Origin: Sarocladium kiliense
Lineage: Eukaryota; Ascomycota; Sordariomycetes; Hypocreales; Sarocladiaceae
Direction: 5' to 3'
Length of the DNA stretch: 64,000 nucleotides
NCBI GenBank assembly: GCA_030734395.1
Contig: JAUZTG010000029.1
Location: 2,604,001-2,668,000 of the forward strand
Of the stretch, positions 46,058-58,114 are shown piece after piece. Both the position numbers and the translations under genes were made by a program. Positions within the stretch are counted from its first letter, which is position 1. Every line of letters begins with the position of its first letter. Below the pieces are notes generated by a model that had not been told where the DNA came from, did not search any database, and worked only from the letters and a program-made list of their open reading frames with translations.

Positions 46058-47471
46058 GGGTCACGGGGACGGCCTACTGCGGGAGCTCAGCTCTGACGCT
46101 GTTCAACGATAGCCTTGCGCCACCACCTGCAGGTCCATGCAAGCTCTCGAATGATATTGCTTTGTTGTCATCTCTTGGCTCTTGTTGCATTATCACACCG
46201 GTTAGTGTCGAATCGGACGTTGCACTGCAGCAAAACTTCCGCATGTCTGCATTTCAGATGGAGTCATCCAGCATGATGGATGGTATAAGTTTCGCCGATG
46301 GTAAGCTCAGCTGGGCTTTGGGACAGGGTCTCGAGCAACCCATGGCAAGGACTTATGCATGATCTAAGCGTCATATATCTCGCGGGCCATGCCGTTGTTA
46401 CCGTTCCGCGGTGAGGCTAGTGATGCAAGGCTCTGTCGATCCGTGCAGCTCGTGGCCCAAGACAACATCGCATCCTGATTTTACTGGATGACCGTGGCAG
46501 GCCTCGATCAGGCGCAAATTTGTAGCGCTGTGCTTCTCGACTTTGCTAGCGCGGATGTGGCTCTTGGCTGCGAGAGCTGATGTCCTACGCAGGCGAATTG
46601 TGATCGTTCCGTGCGCGGAGGTTGATCGTGAATACCAACTGAGGGTACAATACCGCCTACAGTGGCGAACGCCGTGCTTTTTTCCAGACGACTCTCAATA
46701 TTCTGAGCCTCGGGGAACACATCATGTCGTGACACTACATGGCTGAGTGTGCGATCCTCGTGATCTATCTGATGTGTTTATCGGCCTTGGCATCCAACAT
46801 GGCTGGTTGCGAAGCTGCTGAAATAGGTAGGTTACGCGCAAAGTTTCAGTCCCTTGGTCCGGGTGCCTTGACCACTTCTCTCGACCACGGCGTTCTTCGT
46901 CCTCATACGATACGGACTCCGCATGGCGACGGGGTACATTAGCTTCGACATTGGTTAGTTGTCCTCCGTCAAGGTCACATCCCAGAAAACTCTTTAGGTG
47001 TATCGCCACGTGCACTTCGAAGTCTTCATTGGGTACGCAATCGAAGATGGATGGCAATCAATTGTTCTCATGTTCCTCGGCCTAATGTCTAGCGAGCAAA
47101 ATCCCGAGCTGTGCGAGTCAATGCGTTTTATTCAGAGTCCAGACGGAGGCCGTGGACATAGCTTATCTGAAGTCTCAGCAAAGCACGATATGAAAACTGG
47201 CCTGGTGGTGGAGCAGTAACTCCAGCGGAGGCCCCATGCGTGAGAGTGTTCTGGACAAGAACCTGGGTTGCTGATCTTGGAAAGTTACCTGCGAAGTATA
47301 TTCCATTTCTTCCCGGGATACACTTGCTGGAGCCGAGATACAGATATGGATCCCGAAGACAAAAGGCCGTACTTTTGCACATTGCCGAAAAGAGACCAGG
47401 GAACAGATCTTGGCCAAAGCTTCGTGACTAACGAGCAAGGGACGTGAAGCGGTGACCATTGCGGCACAGCT

Positions 47472-47789
47472 TTACAACCCAGGCTCAAAATTGCCCCATA
47501 GGTCAGCGTTGTATACTCCCCCGCTTGGCTTGACGGGTGATGAGCCCGGATAGTGGGAGGTCTGAGTAGTAGGGGATTCTCTTGGCATCTCCAAAGTCAG
47601 GTGTTCATAGATGTAGGCTACAGCCTCTTTGTTACGCAGAGCCGTCTCCGATGAGTATTCTGGTGGAAAGCGAAACCCTGTCACGGAAGATCGTCTGCTT
47701 CGAGCTACCTCTTGGTGTAGAAGGTGTGAACCGTTGGGCGGTTGACGAAGCGGGAGGGTAATTGAACTATACGACCTACGGCGGTCCAA
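47472..47789 (-). CDS. Possible exon or gene fragment, unknown
   Basis: A 105-codon minus-strand frame whose distal part (FRFPPEYSSETALRNKEAV, then YIYEHLTLEMP) has the composition of real protein. The frame opens at a TTG, not an ATG. A nearby ATG around 47808 leads into another frame, with no intron of plausible length to connect them. It may be a terminal exon, a relic or chance. No domain recognised. Confidence 0.2.
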   Translation of the reverse strand: MDRRRSYSSITLPLRQPPNGSHLLHQEVARSRRSSVTGFRFPPEYSSETALRNKEAVAYIYEHLTLEMPRESPTTQTSHYPGSSPVKPSGGVYNADLWGNFEPGL

Positions 47790-48061
47790 CGGTGACTATT
47801 AGTCTCCATAAACCTGTTGATTACCATGAAATGGCTCGCTACTATGGAACTGCTGTTGGTTGCCGCTGCATGTAATAAGAACTCATACTGAGGAAATCAA
47901 GCCGCAGGGCCGCCTTGGCGTGGTCTAATGTATGTTGGCTCAACCAGCACTCATTTGCGACTCAACCAACAGCCCAATGGCAAGCTCTGAGAAAAAGCTC
48001 ATGCTCAATTTTTCCTGTCAGGAGACTTAGGACAATTTGAGCCGATATGGCCATTTTCGGG

Positions 48062-48068
48062 TATATAA
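48062..48068 (+). promoter_or_regulatory. TATA box of the small secreted protein gene
   Basis: TATATAA lies 116 bp before the start codon and is followed by a pyrimidine-rich leader. Confidence 0.55.
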
Positions 48069-48177
48069 CAAAGCATTGCCCCCAGGTGAATTGTGAATGT
48101 CTATACGGAATTTGCTCCTCTCAGCCTTCACACCTTTCTCCAACCACCCTCTATCTGTATAGCCTCAGCTCCTCACC

Positions 48178-48757
48178 ATGGTGAAGATTGACCTCGCCCT
48201 TCTTGCTTTGGTCGCCTTTGGCCCCGCTCTTAGCACCGCCAATCCGACAGACTTAGGAGGCCGAGATGCCCCTCATCGTGTGGAACTTGTTGCCAGGCAG
48301 AGCAGGAGGCTCAACTGTGCCTGGGGTGGAACAAAGAAGGCTCGCGTAAGCTGTGAATCAGATTTCTGCTGAATACCCTCCTCCATGTCTAACTGCAAAC
48401 TCGGTAGGCCACCACCGTCGCCGCTTGTATCGACTCGATCGCGGAATATGGTAAAGGTGGAAAGATGTGTACCGCTGGTGCAACACGGAAGCTCTGCGAG
48501 AAATTCTCATCGTTGAACATTGGTCTCAATACTGGCGGACCGAATTATTATACCAGGGTTCCATGGTCAGTCTTCCCGCTGCCGGTCACCTTAATATTTC
48601 GTGGTAATCTGCATATTGACTCTTCTTTTCTTCTAGCATCCAATGGGCGCAGGATTTGGGCTATTTACTGGACCATTGCACCGATGACAGAGGAATGGTT
48701 CAGGGTGGTGTTGGTCGCGACCAGGACACATACTATATCAACGTTCAGGCTAAGTGA
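48178..48757 (+). CDS. Small secreted six-cysteine protein, effector-like
   Basis: Three exons (48178-48345, 48408-48565, 48637-48757) encode 148 aa; the introns are 48346-48407 and 48566-48636 (CTTCTAG acceptor), and all joins keep phase. The start is in a strong CACCATGG context with a TATA box 116 bp upstream. A signal peptide (MVKIDLALLALVAFGPALSTA) is followed by a short pro-region with a dibasic RR, a likely Kex2-type site (VARQSRRLNC). The mature part has six Cys, in the contexts LNCAWGG, AACIDSI, MCTAG, LCEKF, VPCIQWA and DHCTDD, enough for three disulfides. The second splice creates the fifth Cys, which supports it. It ends DTYYINVQAK. I recognise no named family. Size, secretion and Cys content fit effectors or antimicrobial proteins, but no activity is claimed. 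Confidence 0.8.
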
Positions 48758-50865
48758 ACAGTAAATAGGTCGTATAGTCACAACATGCTGTAATCACGAT
48801 GTCTTGCGATGGCTATTAGCAAGATTGAACCTAGTGCAAGTCGATGCTTCGGGCCCCTGCTGTTCGACCACTTTGTTCTGCAACGTGTGACTAAACCTCC
48901 CCTATTGCCAGGCACGAGTATTTGAGCCTCAGTAGCCAAGGTGAAAGAGCGAGAACGACTCGAGATTAGGTACTCAATACTGCTGCAGAGCTACACGACC
49001 TGTTAGGTCGCCTCTATTTGACTATACATTTCGCAGTTCGTGGCTTCATGACTGCGATCAATGCGAGTACTACTTTAACTCATTGGTCTTCCTCTTCAAC
49101 ACACAGGCTAAGATGCCTGAGATGCATAAAATTAATAGCCGCTAATGCGTTTGACAGGACTAGATAGAATGGAAGCTGTCGGCAACCGGGTTCGCACCTA
49201 GCCAGGGAGCGTGCAGTCAGCGGTGGTTCCGTCCTGCCAGCATACTCCACACATTAGTATCACAAGGCCAGGGTATCCTCACATTATTGAGACCTCCCAG
49301 AGCACATATGTCAAGACTCGTTCCCCAAAGAAACTCAATACTAGGAAGACAGACACATGAGAAGAACCAAGTAATTGGGTGGCTTTAGTGCCCTCACATG
49401 CTCTCTCGTCGTCATTCGTGAGGCCTGCTTGAAATGTGTAGGGTAGCAAATGTTGGCTTCCGTTGCAGCTCGTGCCAACAGGTGGCCGTCCGTGTAAGGT
49501 ACCCGCCCCTCCATATGCACGAACAATGCATCCGACGTCCACTGAGGAGGATGACCGCTAACGAAAAACAGGGCGATCATGAACGCGCGGCGAGCTATCG
49601 ACGACAGGACGTGGATGTTTACACCACTGGGTGCCCGGAGGCAGTGTGGGATGCCTGAGGCGGCAAGGCGTGGACGATTGTGGTCGCTGCGACGATTGAA
49701 GTAGGCAGGTGATGCGTCATCGGCCAGGGCAGCTTAGACCTGGACTTGGCATCGCGTCGCCGTGTGTCGTGTCGCATCAGGCGTCCTTGCATGGTCGTCA
49801 GCTTCTCATTGTGCGGTCTTTGAGTACGAGATCTCGATCGTGCTCACCTGGCACATTGATGGACTTCATAAGTACCTTTCCAGGAAAGCAGTTTGATCGT
49901 ATTTCGAGGCCATGGTTTGTCCAGAGGCTAACTGTTTTCCACTGAGCAGGATGTCCCTGCTCGATGATCACCCAAGCAGGAACACCGAACATGATATATT
50001 GACGTTAAAGTAGACGGAGCAGGCGTTAGGTCGCCCAAACAACCTCATCATTCAGAGAATGGGCCTCATCATTCAAAAGCGTTGTTACCCATGTACTGCA
50101 GAATAACAGCTGTTTCCATCTAATGTCCCCACCTGTAAACCAACATAAGGCGTCACTGCACGCGATACAACTGCTCCGGGGAATCCTCCGTCAGATCAAC
50201 CCTTTGATGATGTCCGCACCAGAGGCTTCCGAACTAGGAGAGGGAAGAGGCGATGTCCAGAGAGAGCTTCTTGTTAGGGAGCTGCGTGTGGACTAGGCCA
50301 GCTAAGGTTGGCGTGAGCACGATTAGGCGAGAGACAAGGCCCTGATCATGGAAAGCTCACCTGGATGGTGTTATTCCTTAGCGGGCATCATCGGCGCCGG
50401 AACCGTGCACGAGACGCTGCGGTCAGCCAATCAGGGACAGAGCCGGTCTCACTATCGCAGCGTGATGTGGGGCACTGGCCTCCTCCCCGAGGCTAATCTG
50501 GTATCTTACAGTGGGTGATCTGATAGCTTTAGTGGGTTTGGGGGGGCATCTACAGCGCCAACCCACCCCAGCCCCCCCGCAGGAGCTTCTGTTTCTGCCG
50601 CAGTTGTTGTGTCATCAGGTCACTGACTCCCCAAGGCCCCGGCTCCCTCACTCTTGATTCACCCGCGCCACTGTTGCTGAGGTACCTCCGCTACATCCTA
50701 CTGCTGCCGCGTACATCAACACCACACACCCAGCTCTCTTCCCTCCTCCATCCCATCCCCATCATTCCCATCACCGCTGCTGCATCCATCGTCGGCTGCA
50801 CTCTTGCCCTCGTCACCTTTCATCAACTCCAAGACTGAACTCGCCCTGGCGGCCTGTTGTCCATC
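48758..50865. other. Gene-free region and protease promoter
   Basis: The left and middle parts contain only short frames. From about 50520 onward the plus strand has G runs and then C-rich patches and a CT-rich leader leading to the aspartyl protease start. No RNA gene or repeat identified. Confidence 0.5.
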
Positions 50866-52169
50866 ATGAAGTCCGCTCTCCTCACTGCGGCTGCCCTCAT
50901 CGGCTCCGCCCAGGCCGGCGTCCACAAGATGAAGCTCAACAAGGTTCCTCTTGAGGAGCAGCTTGTATGTACAACTACATCGCCTTTTCAAACTCCAGCT
51001 GACCATTTATCCCCTTAGGCCGCTTCTTCCGTCGAGCAGCAGGTGCAGAACCTCGGCCAGAAGTACCTCGGTGCCCATCGCCCGACCAGCCGCGCCGACG
51101 TCATCTTCAATGCGCAGGCTCCCAAGTCAGACGGCGTCCACCCCGTTCCTGTTACCAACTTCATGAACGCCCAGTGTATGTATCCCGACATGTACGAAAA
51201 GAACGAGGAGCATCGCTGACTTGTTTCTTCCTAGACTTCTCCGAGATCACCATCGGAACCCCCCCTCAATCCTTCAAGGTCGTCCTGGATACTGGCTCCT
51301 CCAACCTTTGGGTTCCCTCCCAGTCCTGCGGCAGCATCGCCTGCTACCTGCACTCCACCTACGACTCGGCGTCTTCCTCGACCTACAAGGCTAACGGCTC
51401 CGAGTTCGAGATTCACTACGGCTCTGGCAGCCTGTCTGGCTTCATCTCCAACGACGATGTCAGCATCGGCGACCTCAAGATCAAGGGTCAGGACTTCGCT
51501 GAGGCCACTGAGGAGCCCGGCCTTGCTTTCGCCTTCGGTCGTTTCGACGGTATCCTGGGTCTGGGTTACGACACCATCTCCGTCAACAAAATCGTCCCTC
51601 CCTTCTACCAGATGGTGAACCAGGGTCTCCTCGACGAGCCCGTGTTCGCCTTCTACCTCGGTGACACTGAGGGTGAGAGTGAGGCCACTTTCGGCGGCGT
51701 TGACAAGTCCCGCTACGAGGGCAAGATCGAGTGGATTCCGCTCCGCCGCAAGGCCTACTGGGAGGTCGACCTCGACTTCATCGCCTACGGTGACGAGGTT
51801 GCTGAGCTCGAGAACACCGGCGTGATTCTGGACACCGGTACCTCTCTCAATGTTATCCCCAGCTCCCTTGCTGAGCTTCTCAATTCTGAGATGGGTGCCA
51901 AGAAGGGCTACAACGGCCAGTACACCATCGAGTGCGAGAAGCGCAACACCCTCCCCGACATCACCTTCTCCCTGTCCGGCTCCAACTACAGCCTCCCCGC
52001 CACCGACTACATCCTTGAGGTCTCTGGCAGCTGTATCTCTACCTTCCAGGGTATGGACATCCCCGAGCCTGCTGGTCCCCTTGCCATCCTCGGCGATGCT
52101 TTCCTCCGCAGGTACTACTCTGTCTACGACCTCGGCAACAACGCCGTCGGTCTCGCCAGGGCCAAGTAA
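50866..52169 (+). CDS. PEP4: Vacuolar aspartyl protease (proteinase A, pepsin family)
   Basis: Proteinase A activates other vacuolar hydrolases and degrades proteins in the vacuole. Three exons (50866-50964, 51019-51175, 51235-52169) encode 396 aa; the introns are 50965-51018 and 51176-51234. A signal peptide (MKSALLTAAALIGSAQA) precedes a propeptide with the conserved VHKMKLNKVPLEEQL start. The two catalytic Asp are D104 (DTGSSNLWVP) and D285 (DTGTSLNVIP). The flap reads YGSGSLSG, and disulfide loops SCGSIAC and ECEKRNTLPD...SC are normal. The ending ILGDAFLRRYYSVYDLGNNA is typical of the family. NGS and NYS glycosylation sites fit a vacuolar glycoprotein. Length matches fungal PepA/Pep4, and absence of a GPI-like C-terminus argues against a yapsin. 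Confidence 0.94.
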
Positions 52170-53170
52170 GGATTATGGAATGCAATGCGATGAAGTAGAA
52201 GACGTTGGACACAACGAGGCACACAATTGAGTATGGTAGGAGATGACGGACGTTTCGGGTAGTGGTTTTGCTGTAAGCGGTAACGTGGGGCAGGACAGCT
52301 AAGACTGTAACAAGTTTCCTTTTTATTGTAAAGCACATCTCTTACGTGGGTAATGAGGATGATAGCATCGCCAGACATTGAATTTGACAGTATCGCGATA
52401 AAGTACTGCGCATACATGAGTGAATGTAGCGGCGGTGACTACGTATGGTGATTCTAGCGACGTGAAAACGAGGCGGTCCCGCCCAGCTCTGTCATATGCT
52501 CGCCCCATGCAGTCACAGCCAGGGAGTCAGCAATCGGGAATAGAACGTCCATTACAAGATGAAGCAGCTATACTCCACAACTGCTTCACAATCCTTTACA
52601 AAGCTTCTTCCGTCCAGCCTAGCACCGTCAACTCTGAGCGCTGCCTGTCCAAAAGTCACGTGGGTATCAGGACAGATAAGTGGGTCTCGATCGCGGTACG
52701 TACCTGACACCAGCACCGGCAGCACCAACGCGCGCAAGTCAGAGCCTCTCCCCCATTCCCTCATCTTCGCCCTCGCCCAGGCTTTCCATCTTTTCCCTCC
52801 CATTAAGAATCACCTCCTTCGATTCTCCCGGCTTCGGCCCATCATTGGCAACATATATCGCGCTGTTGCGTTGATCGCTCTGAGCATCGACGTTCGCGTG
52901 TTGCCCTCTTTTTTTGACCCGTAGTAGTCGGTCTCTGCAAGTCCGAGCGACCCCCCTGCCCTCCACGCTCGAAGGGCCTTTTTGGTGCGAAAGCGTCACA
53001 CCCGCCCAGCTACCGCGTATCGCGACGGGGTGGGCGATTTTTTGGCGCGAATTTGCTCGGTCTAACAACGATTGCGACCGCGGCGACAACGACGAAGCGA
53101 AACGAAACGCAGGGATTGGAGTTCGTGATATCGACGACAAGGGCGCGCGAGTTGTCTGACCATCGAAAAG
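52170..53170. other. Intergenic region, nothing supported
   Basis: Protease 3' flank and promoter of the Gln-rich gene. Frames are short. The last 250 bp before the next ATG are CG-rich, without a TATA box. Confidence 0.5.
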
Positions 53171-56038
53171 ATGGCTCAGCCCTCCGTAGTTGAGGCGAAC
53201 GACGTGCCGGCTCAGGCCAACGGCGAGCTGGACACTGCGGCGATGCCTGGGAAGCGGAAACGCGAGAACAGCGACGATGGAGACGAGGAGATGGGAGGCG
53301 TGGAGGAGGTAACGCCAGACAAGACAGCTGCATGGGCGCCGCGCGACCAGAAAACGCTGATCAAGTCGTACTACGAGGTGCTGAAGAGGTGAGGATCATT
53401 CCACGGCATCTACGAAAGCTGATGCGCCCGTGCTACCATGGACGTGGCAGCCTAGGCAAAACATATCATGCGTACTGACCGCGTCTACAGAGTCGATATC
53501 AACGAGCCCATCTTGAAGCGTCCTCTGCCTGACCAGTCTTCCGATGACGAACCTCAGCCCAAGCGACAGAGATCCGCCGAGCCCTCAAATTCCACCATTG
53601 CCGACAAGGTCGCTTCTGACGCGTACGCGCACCTCGAGGATATGGCAGCTGATCTCCTAGCCGTCATCAAGGCATCGCTCGCTGAGCTGGAAGCTGGGAA
53701 GGAGCAAGAATCTGACACAAAGTCCAAGGAGAAGACAGCTGAGCAAATACGGGACTTCAAGCAAAGGGCGATGGATCTCTTCTATCGCGAGAAGCTGTAC
53801 CCTCAAGTCGCGTCAGCGGCGGATCGCGAAGACGACGTGGATCCCGGCAAGGGCGAGGTGGTACTATCGCTCGTGGGCTTTGCCCCTTCGGAGCGACGCC
53901 TGTTCTCCAGTCTGCCGCGGGCAAAGGATGTTGATGTGACAGAGTATCAGTTGCCGCATGGCATGTCCTATACCCACATCATGCCCTCAAGCTCGACATC
54001 ACAAGAGAAGGCGCAGACGCTCGGCGAGGTATTCTTCTCGCCGCGCGCCCTGCCAACTCTGCAACCCCCGAAGCCGCCTAAGACGCAGGCCAAGGGCAAC
54101 ATGCTCGATGTCTACCACCCTGAGCTCGCCGACAAGTCATCGTACCGGACTGGATCATATTTCAGTCAGAAGATGTCCACAGGCCACTATCTCGACTACG
54201 CGAACGCGGCGCCGCTTGCCAACACGAAGACGAAACAAAGGGAGCGTGCGCAGAGCCTGGCAGGGAAGAAGCCGTCTACTGAAGAGCTGGAGGCATCCGA
54301 GATGGAGGCCCTCTTCCGTGGCGCCTTCTCAAGCTTCGCGCCATGCAAGGATGATTCCTCCGCCCTCATCTCATCTAGCACTGTGGGACGCATGTGGTGG
54401 CAGCGGGCTGGGCAGCGCAACTTCCAGCGTATGGTCGAGGTGGAATACTACGATGGCGTCGAATCCCTGCGGCCAAAGGAGACACCCACGGTTGAGATCG
54501 ACGAGGCCGCTATTCAGGATTCCATCGACAACTGGGACGACTCGATTGTCGACCCAACGCTTGCCGAAGTGATGGGAACAAAGCCTACTGATCACGATAA
54601 GGAGGCAGAGGAGATCCTGGAGGAGGTCAGTGACCTAATCGAGACGCTCGCATCGTACCAGCGCATCCGCAACCTCAATCTCCCGAACTCTCAGAACAGG
54701 CAGACAAGCGATCCCGTCAATGGCGACATGCTTGCTCAGGCTGGACCGGAGCCTACCGAGGAGGAGCAAGAGACGTACCAGGTTCTCAAGGCCCAGCTTG
54801 CCCTCATCATCAAGACACTCCCGCCTTATGCTGTGGCGAAGCTCAACGGTGATCAGCTTGACGATCTGCTCATCAGCACGAAGGTCCAGATCCAATCCGA
54901 TAACTACAAGGGCACCATGGAGGAGGACGAGGCCGGCGTGCAGGCGAGGCTTAGAGCGCAGCAGCAGCAACAGCAACTCCATCAGCCCCTTCCGCACGCA
55001 CAGGCTCGACCACCGACCGCTCAGCGAACGCCGAGCGTGTCCTACGGGAAGCCATACCAGCCTCCTAACCAGTACGGCACTCCGACGAGGACGCCCTCAG
55101 CGAACCAGCAGTACTACAGACACGGCAGCTTCGGTGGTGGCTACCAGCAGCCGCAGGGCATGCCCCCGGCTGTGCAGCAACCTCACCGTCCGCAATACCC
55201 TCAGCAGTACTCCCGCCCACCAAACGGCTTTCCAAGCCAGTACGCGACGCAACTCGCAAAGACACAGACTCCCTACGGTCACCAGAACATGGCTCATGGC
55301 GCGAGCCAACCTCGTGTTCACTACCCTCACCAGCAGCAGGGCACACCAACCCAGCAGCCGCAGCAGCGGTTCACGAACTACCCGCAGGGCTACCCACAGC
55401 AAGGTGCCCCAGCCACACCGGGCCAGGCGGCGTTCCCTCACCAGCAGACACCGTACACCAACGGAGCCGCTGCTGGGCAGCCGAGGACAATGTCGCCCCA
55501 GATGAACCGTCAGACCTTCAGCACTTCACCTCACCAAGCCCAGCGCTACGGCGTGCCTCAGCAACAACAGCAGACCATGCAGAGCCAGATGGGCCGATTC
55601 CCTGCGGCGCAGACACCCGGCCAACACCAGCAGGTGCCGCCTCAGCAAACACCCCAATCGACGACCCTTGGGGGCTACGTCACGACGATCCCAGAAGCAC
55701 AACAGCAGCGCATCTTGGAGCAGGCTAAGGCCCGCGTAGCGGCGCAGGAGCGCACTGCTATGTTCGGAGACAAGATCTCGTCGACGCAGAGTCCCACTGT
55801 TGGAGGTATCACTATGGATGTGAACCGCTTGGCGGCTGCGAGGGCTAGTCTGGCGAGCTTGCAGAAGCCTCAGAGCCCGAGCCCGGCACAGCAGCAGCAA
55901 CAGCAGAGGTCTGGGAGTGTAGGATCGGGAACGGGAAGTCCGAGTTTGGCCCCAGGAAGGGTGACCCCTGTACCGTTGCCGGCTATGCCTGGGGCCCCGC
56001 CACCGCCGACAAAGGATTCTACGCAGGGCGAGGCCTAG
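53171..56038 (+). CDS. Glutamine-rich nuclear-type protein, unknown function
   Basis: Two exons (53171-53388, 53491-56038; intron 53389-53490) encode 921 aa; the join gives YYEVLKRVDINEPILKRPL. The N-terminus has a PGKRKRENSDDGDEE nuclear-signal-like patch and a second basic patch (PQPKRQRSAEPS). Residues from about 75 to 470 look folded: a helical part (DFKQRAMDLFYREKLYP), then GEVVLSLVGFAPSERRLFSS, a GRMWWQRAGQRNFQRM stretch and a helical domain ending LPPYAVAKLNGDQLDDLL. The last ~430 residues are Gln/Pro/Tyr-rich (many QQQQ and YPQQ motifs), ending with a short helix (QRILEQAKARVAAQERTAMF). Basic patches plus a prion-like Gln domain suggest a transcription or chromatin cofactor. I do not recognise the family, so this is inference. 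The gene model is solid. Confidence 0.78.
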
Positions 56039-56440
56039 GTTCTTATCGTGGTCACGTCTCGGTCTGGCGAGTTAGTAATTGTCGTTTTGCGAAAGTTGCC
56101 GAGCTTGGTTGTTGGTCTGTATAATTAAATATAGCGGATGAAATGGAGAAGGGATGGGTAGGGGATTGAGTGTGTTCGTTACAAGGGTTGACACGCAACA
56201 TAGGAGTTTTAAGGGCAAAAGTGTATGCGGTACGTATGCCACAGGGAATTTATACAATGGTCTGTTGATATATGTGAGGAAACAGATGTTTCCCTATGAT
56301 CCAGTGAACAATGACTATGCATGTAAGATAAATGTGAAAGAGAAAGGAAACGTGGCGAGAACCCTATGTAGCAGGGACCTATGCAGCCCTAGCGGTGGAA
56401 GATATGGTGGTGAGTATGTTCAGATCATACATGATGTGCT
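56039..56440. other. Short convergent intergenic region
   Basis: 3' flanks of the Gln-rich gene (+) and the MFS gene (-). Nothing else is recognised. Confidence 0.6.
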
Positions 56441-58114
56441 TCACGCCTTCACCTCTTGCTTCTCAACCTCCACAACCAACTCCTCCGGGGCCTTCGCCGA
56501 AGCAGATCCAATCCTCGCCGTCGAAGCCAAGCACAAAGCCGCAACAGCCAGACCGACACCCATCCAGAACCCAATCTTGTACTGCTCCTGATCGCCCAGT
56601 CTCTCCGTCTTCAAAGACCTAGTGACTGAAATCGCAGCATCACTCAGTCCTAACCAGAACGCTGCCCCAAGATATGACAAGCTGTTGATGATGCCTCCAA
56701 TCAACGCCTGATCTCTCTTCGACACCGCCGAGGTGCAGAACACGTTCGTCACGTTCAGCATGATGTTGATACCGATTGTGCCGCTGCACATGGCTGGGAA
56801 GATGAAGGTCCAGTAGACTTGGTTGGAGGATGGGCCGGAGAGGTGTGTGGGTTGGAGGGGGATGAGGGAGAGGATTAGGGTGCAGCAGAGGAAGCCGAGA
56901 CCGGAGGCGAGGAGGAGGATATAGCTGGAGATGATGTGGAGGATCAGGCCGCCGCCTATGGCGAGGATTATGCCGCCGATTGCGAGTGGGGTGTACCATG
57001 CTGCGGCGAGGGTTGGAGTTGGGTGGAGGACATCTGTAAAGCTGAAGATGATGTTAGTGTTGTGAGTCTCGGATGAGATATGGTGAGGGACTTACTAAAG
57101 GCTGCTGTAGAATAGGAAAAGCGACCAGATGCCGTTGCAGCATAGGGTCACGCCCAGGATTCGCTTCATGTACTTGGGCTTGAAGATCCTCGGTGGCACA
57201 AGAGGATGACTCGATACCCAGCCCTGTATATACACTGCGGCACTCAGGAGCACAGCACAGAGAACAAATGCCACGAGAATACACGGTGTCTTCCAGCCGT
57301 CTGGTGCGTGTCCACCATACGCAAATGCGAATACCAAGAACGCCACGCCTGGGACAATCGTCACAACTCCCCACCAATCCATCCGAGCGAGGGGGTTATG
57401 ATCATTGAGACCGGATGGAATGGCCGTGTATCCTGCTATAACAATTACAGCTTCGATGATGGCACCAACCCAGAAGTACCACCTCCAGTCGAGGAATTGA
57501 ATGGAGCTTGCGGCAGTGAAGATACCGAAGTAGAAGCCTATACAGGCGAAGGCACCGTAACAGCAATAGACGATGTTCTTCCTCGGTCCCGGACGGTAAA
57601 TCTGTCCGAGGAGGGATAGGCCCGATGGGAGGAAAGCTGCGAACCCAATACCTTGCATCGCACGACAGGCAATGGTGAAGACCGTGCCGGTACTGAAGCC
57701 ATTGGCGATGGACCATGCCAGGAGCCAGGTATGGCCGCCTAAGAAGATCATCCTGCTTCCATAGCGGTCACACAGCCTTGCGAAGGGGAGTAGTAAGGCG
57801 CCAGCAGCTAGGTTCGGTACAGCTGTTGGCCACGTACGATCTTTCGGTGCGATGTCCAGTGAGATTGAGATATGAGGCAGGATGATGTTGAAGCCAGAAG
57901 TGAAGTACTCGCTCATCATGAGTGAGAGCACAATAACGAAGATGAAGGCTATCTCATTGAACAGAGTCGGGAACTCGGATGGTCGTCTTCTGCTCTCGGA
58001 CTCGGAGTCCTTGGGTTTCAGACTTTCGGTGTCTACTGAGCTACATGGCGGAGAGATGGAGGAGGTTTCAGCGTCGGAGGTTGAGGAGGCGGTGGGAGGG
58101 CGGCGAGGATCCAT
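56441..58114 (-). CDS. MFS transporter, 14-helix DHA2/ATR1-like
   Basis: Two exons (57096-58114, 56441-57041; intron 57042-57095 with GTAAGT donor and CTAAC branch) encode 539 aa; the join gives FYSSLYFTDVLHPTPTLAAA. About 14 hydrophobic helices can be counted after a Ser/Glu-rich cytosolic N-terminus. Motif A-like sequence ARLCDRYGSRMIFLGG links helices 2 and 3. CRAMQGIGFAAFLPSGLSLL and RPGPRKNIVYCCYGAFACIG then LDWRWYFWVGAI match the ATR1-like branch of the drug:H+ antiporter-2 family. The helix-5 GPxxGG antiporter motif is not intact (GFYFGIFTAA). It probably exports or imports a small molecule across the plasma membrane. It is transcribed away from the neighbouring rhamnosidase, which may or may not reflect a shared role. 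Confidence 0.88.

Larger units (their letters stand above)
45250..48061. other. Gene-poor region with oxidase promoter
   Basis: The left part contains the multicopper oxidase promoter and two CGG/CCG dyads near 45983 and 46049. The rest holds short frames only; one at 47472-47789 (-) is listed separately as a weak candidate. Confidence 0.45.

Noticed and set aside
46722..47057. 111-codon minus-strand frame in the gap before the small secreted protein
   Set aside because: An overlapping plus-strand frame is equally plausible; no domain or transposon motif could be seen.
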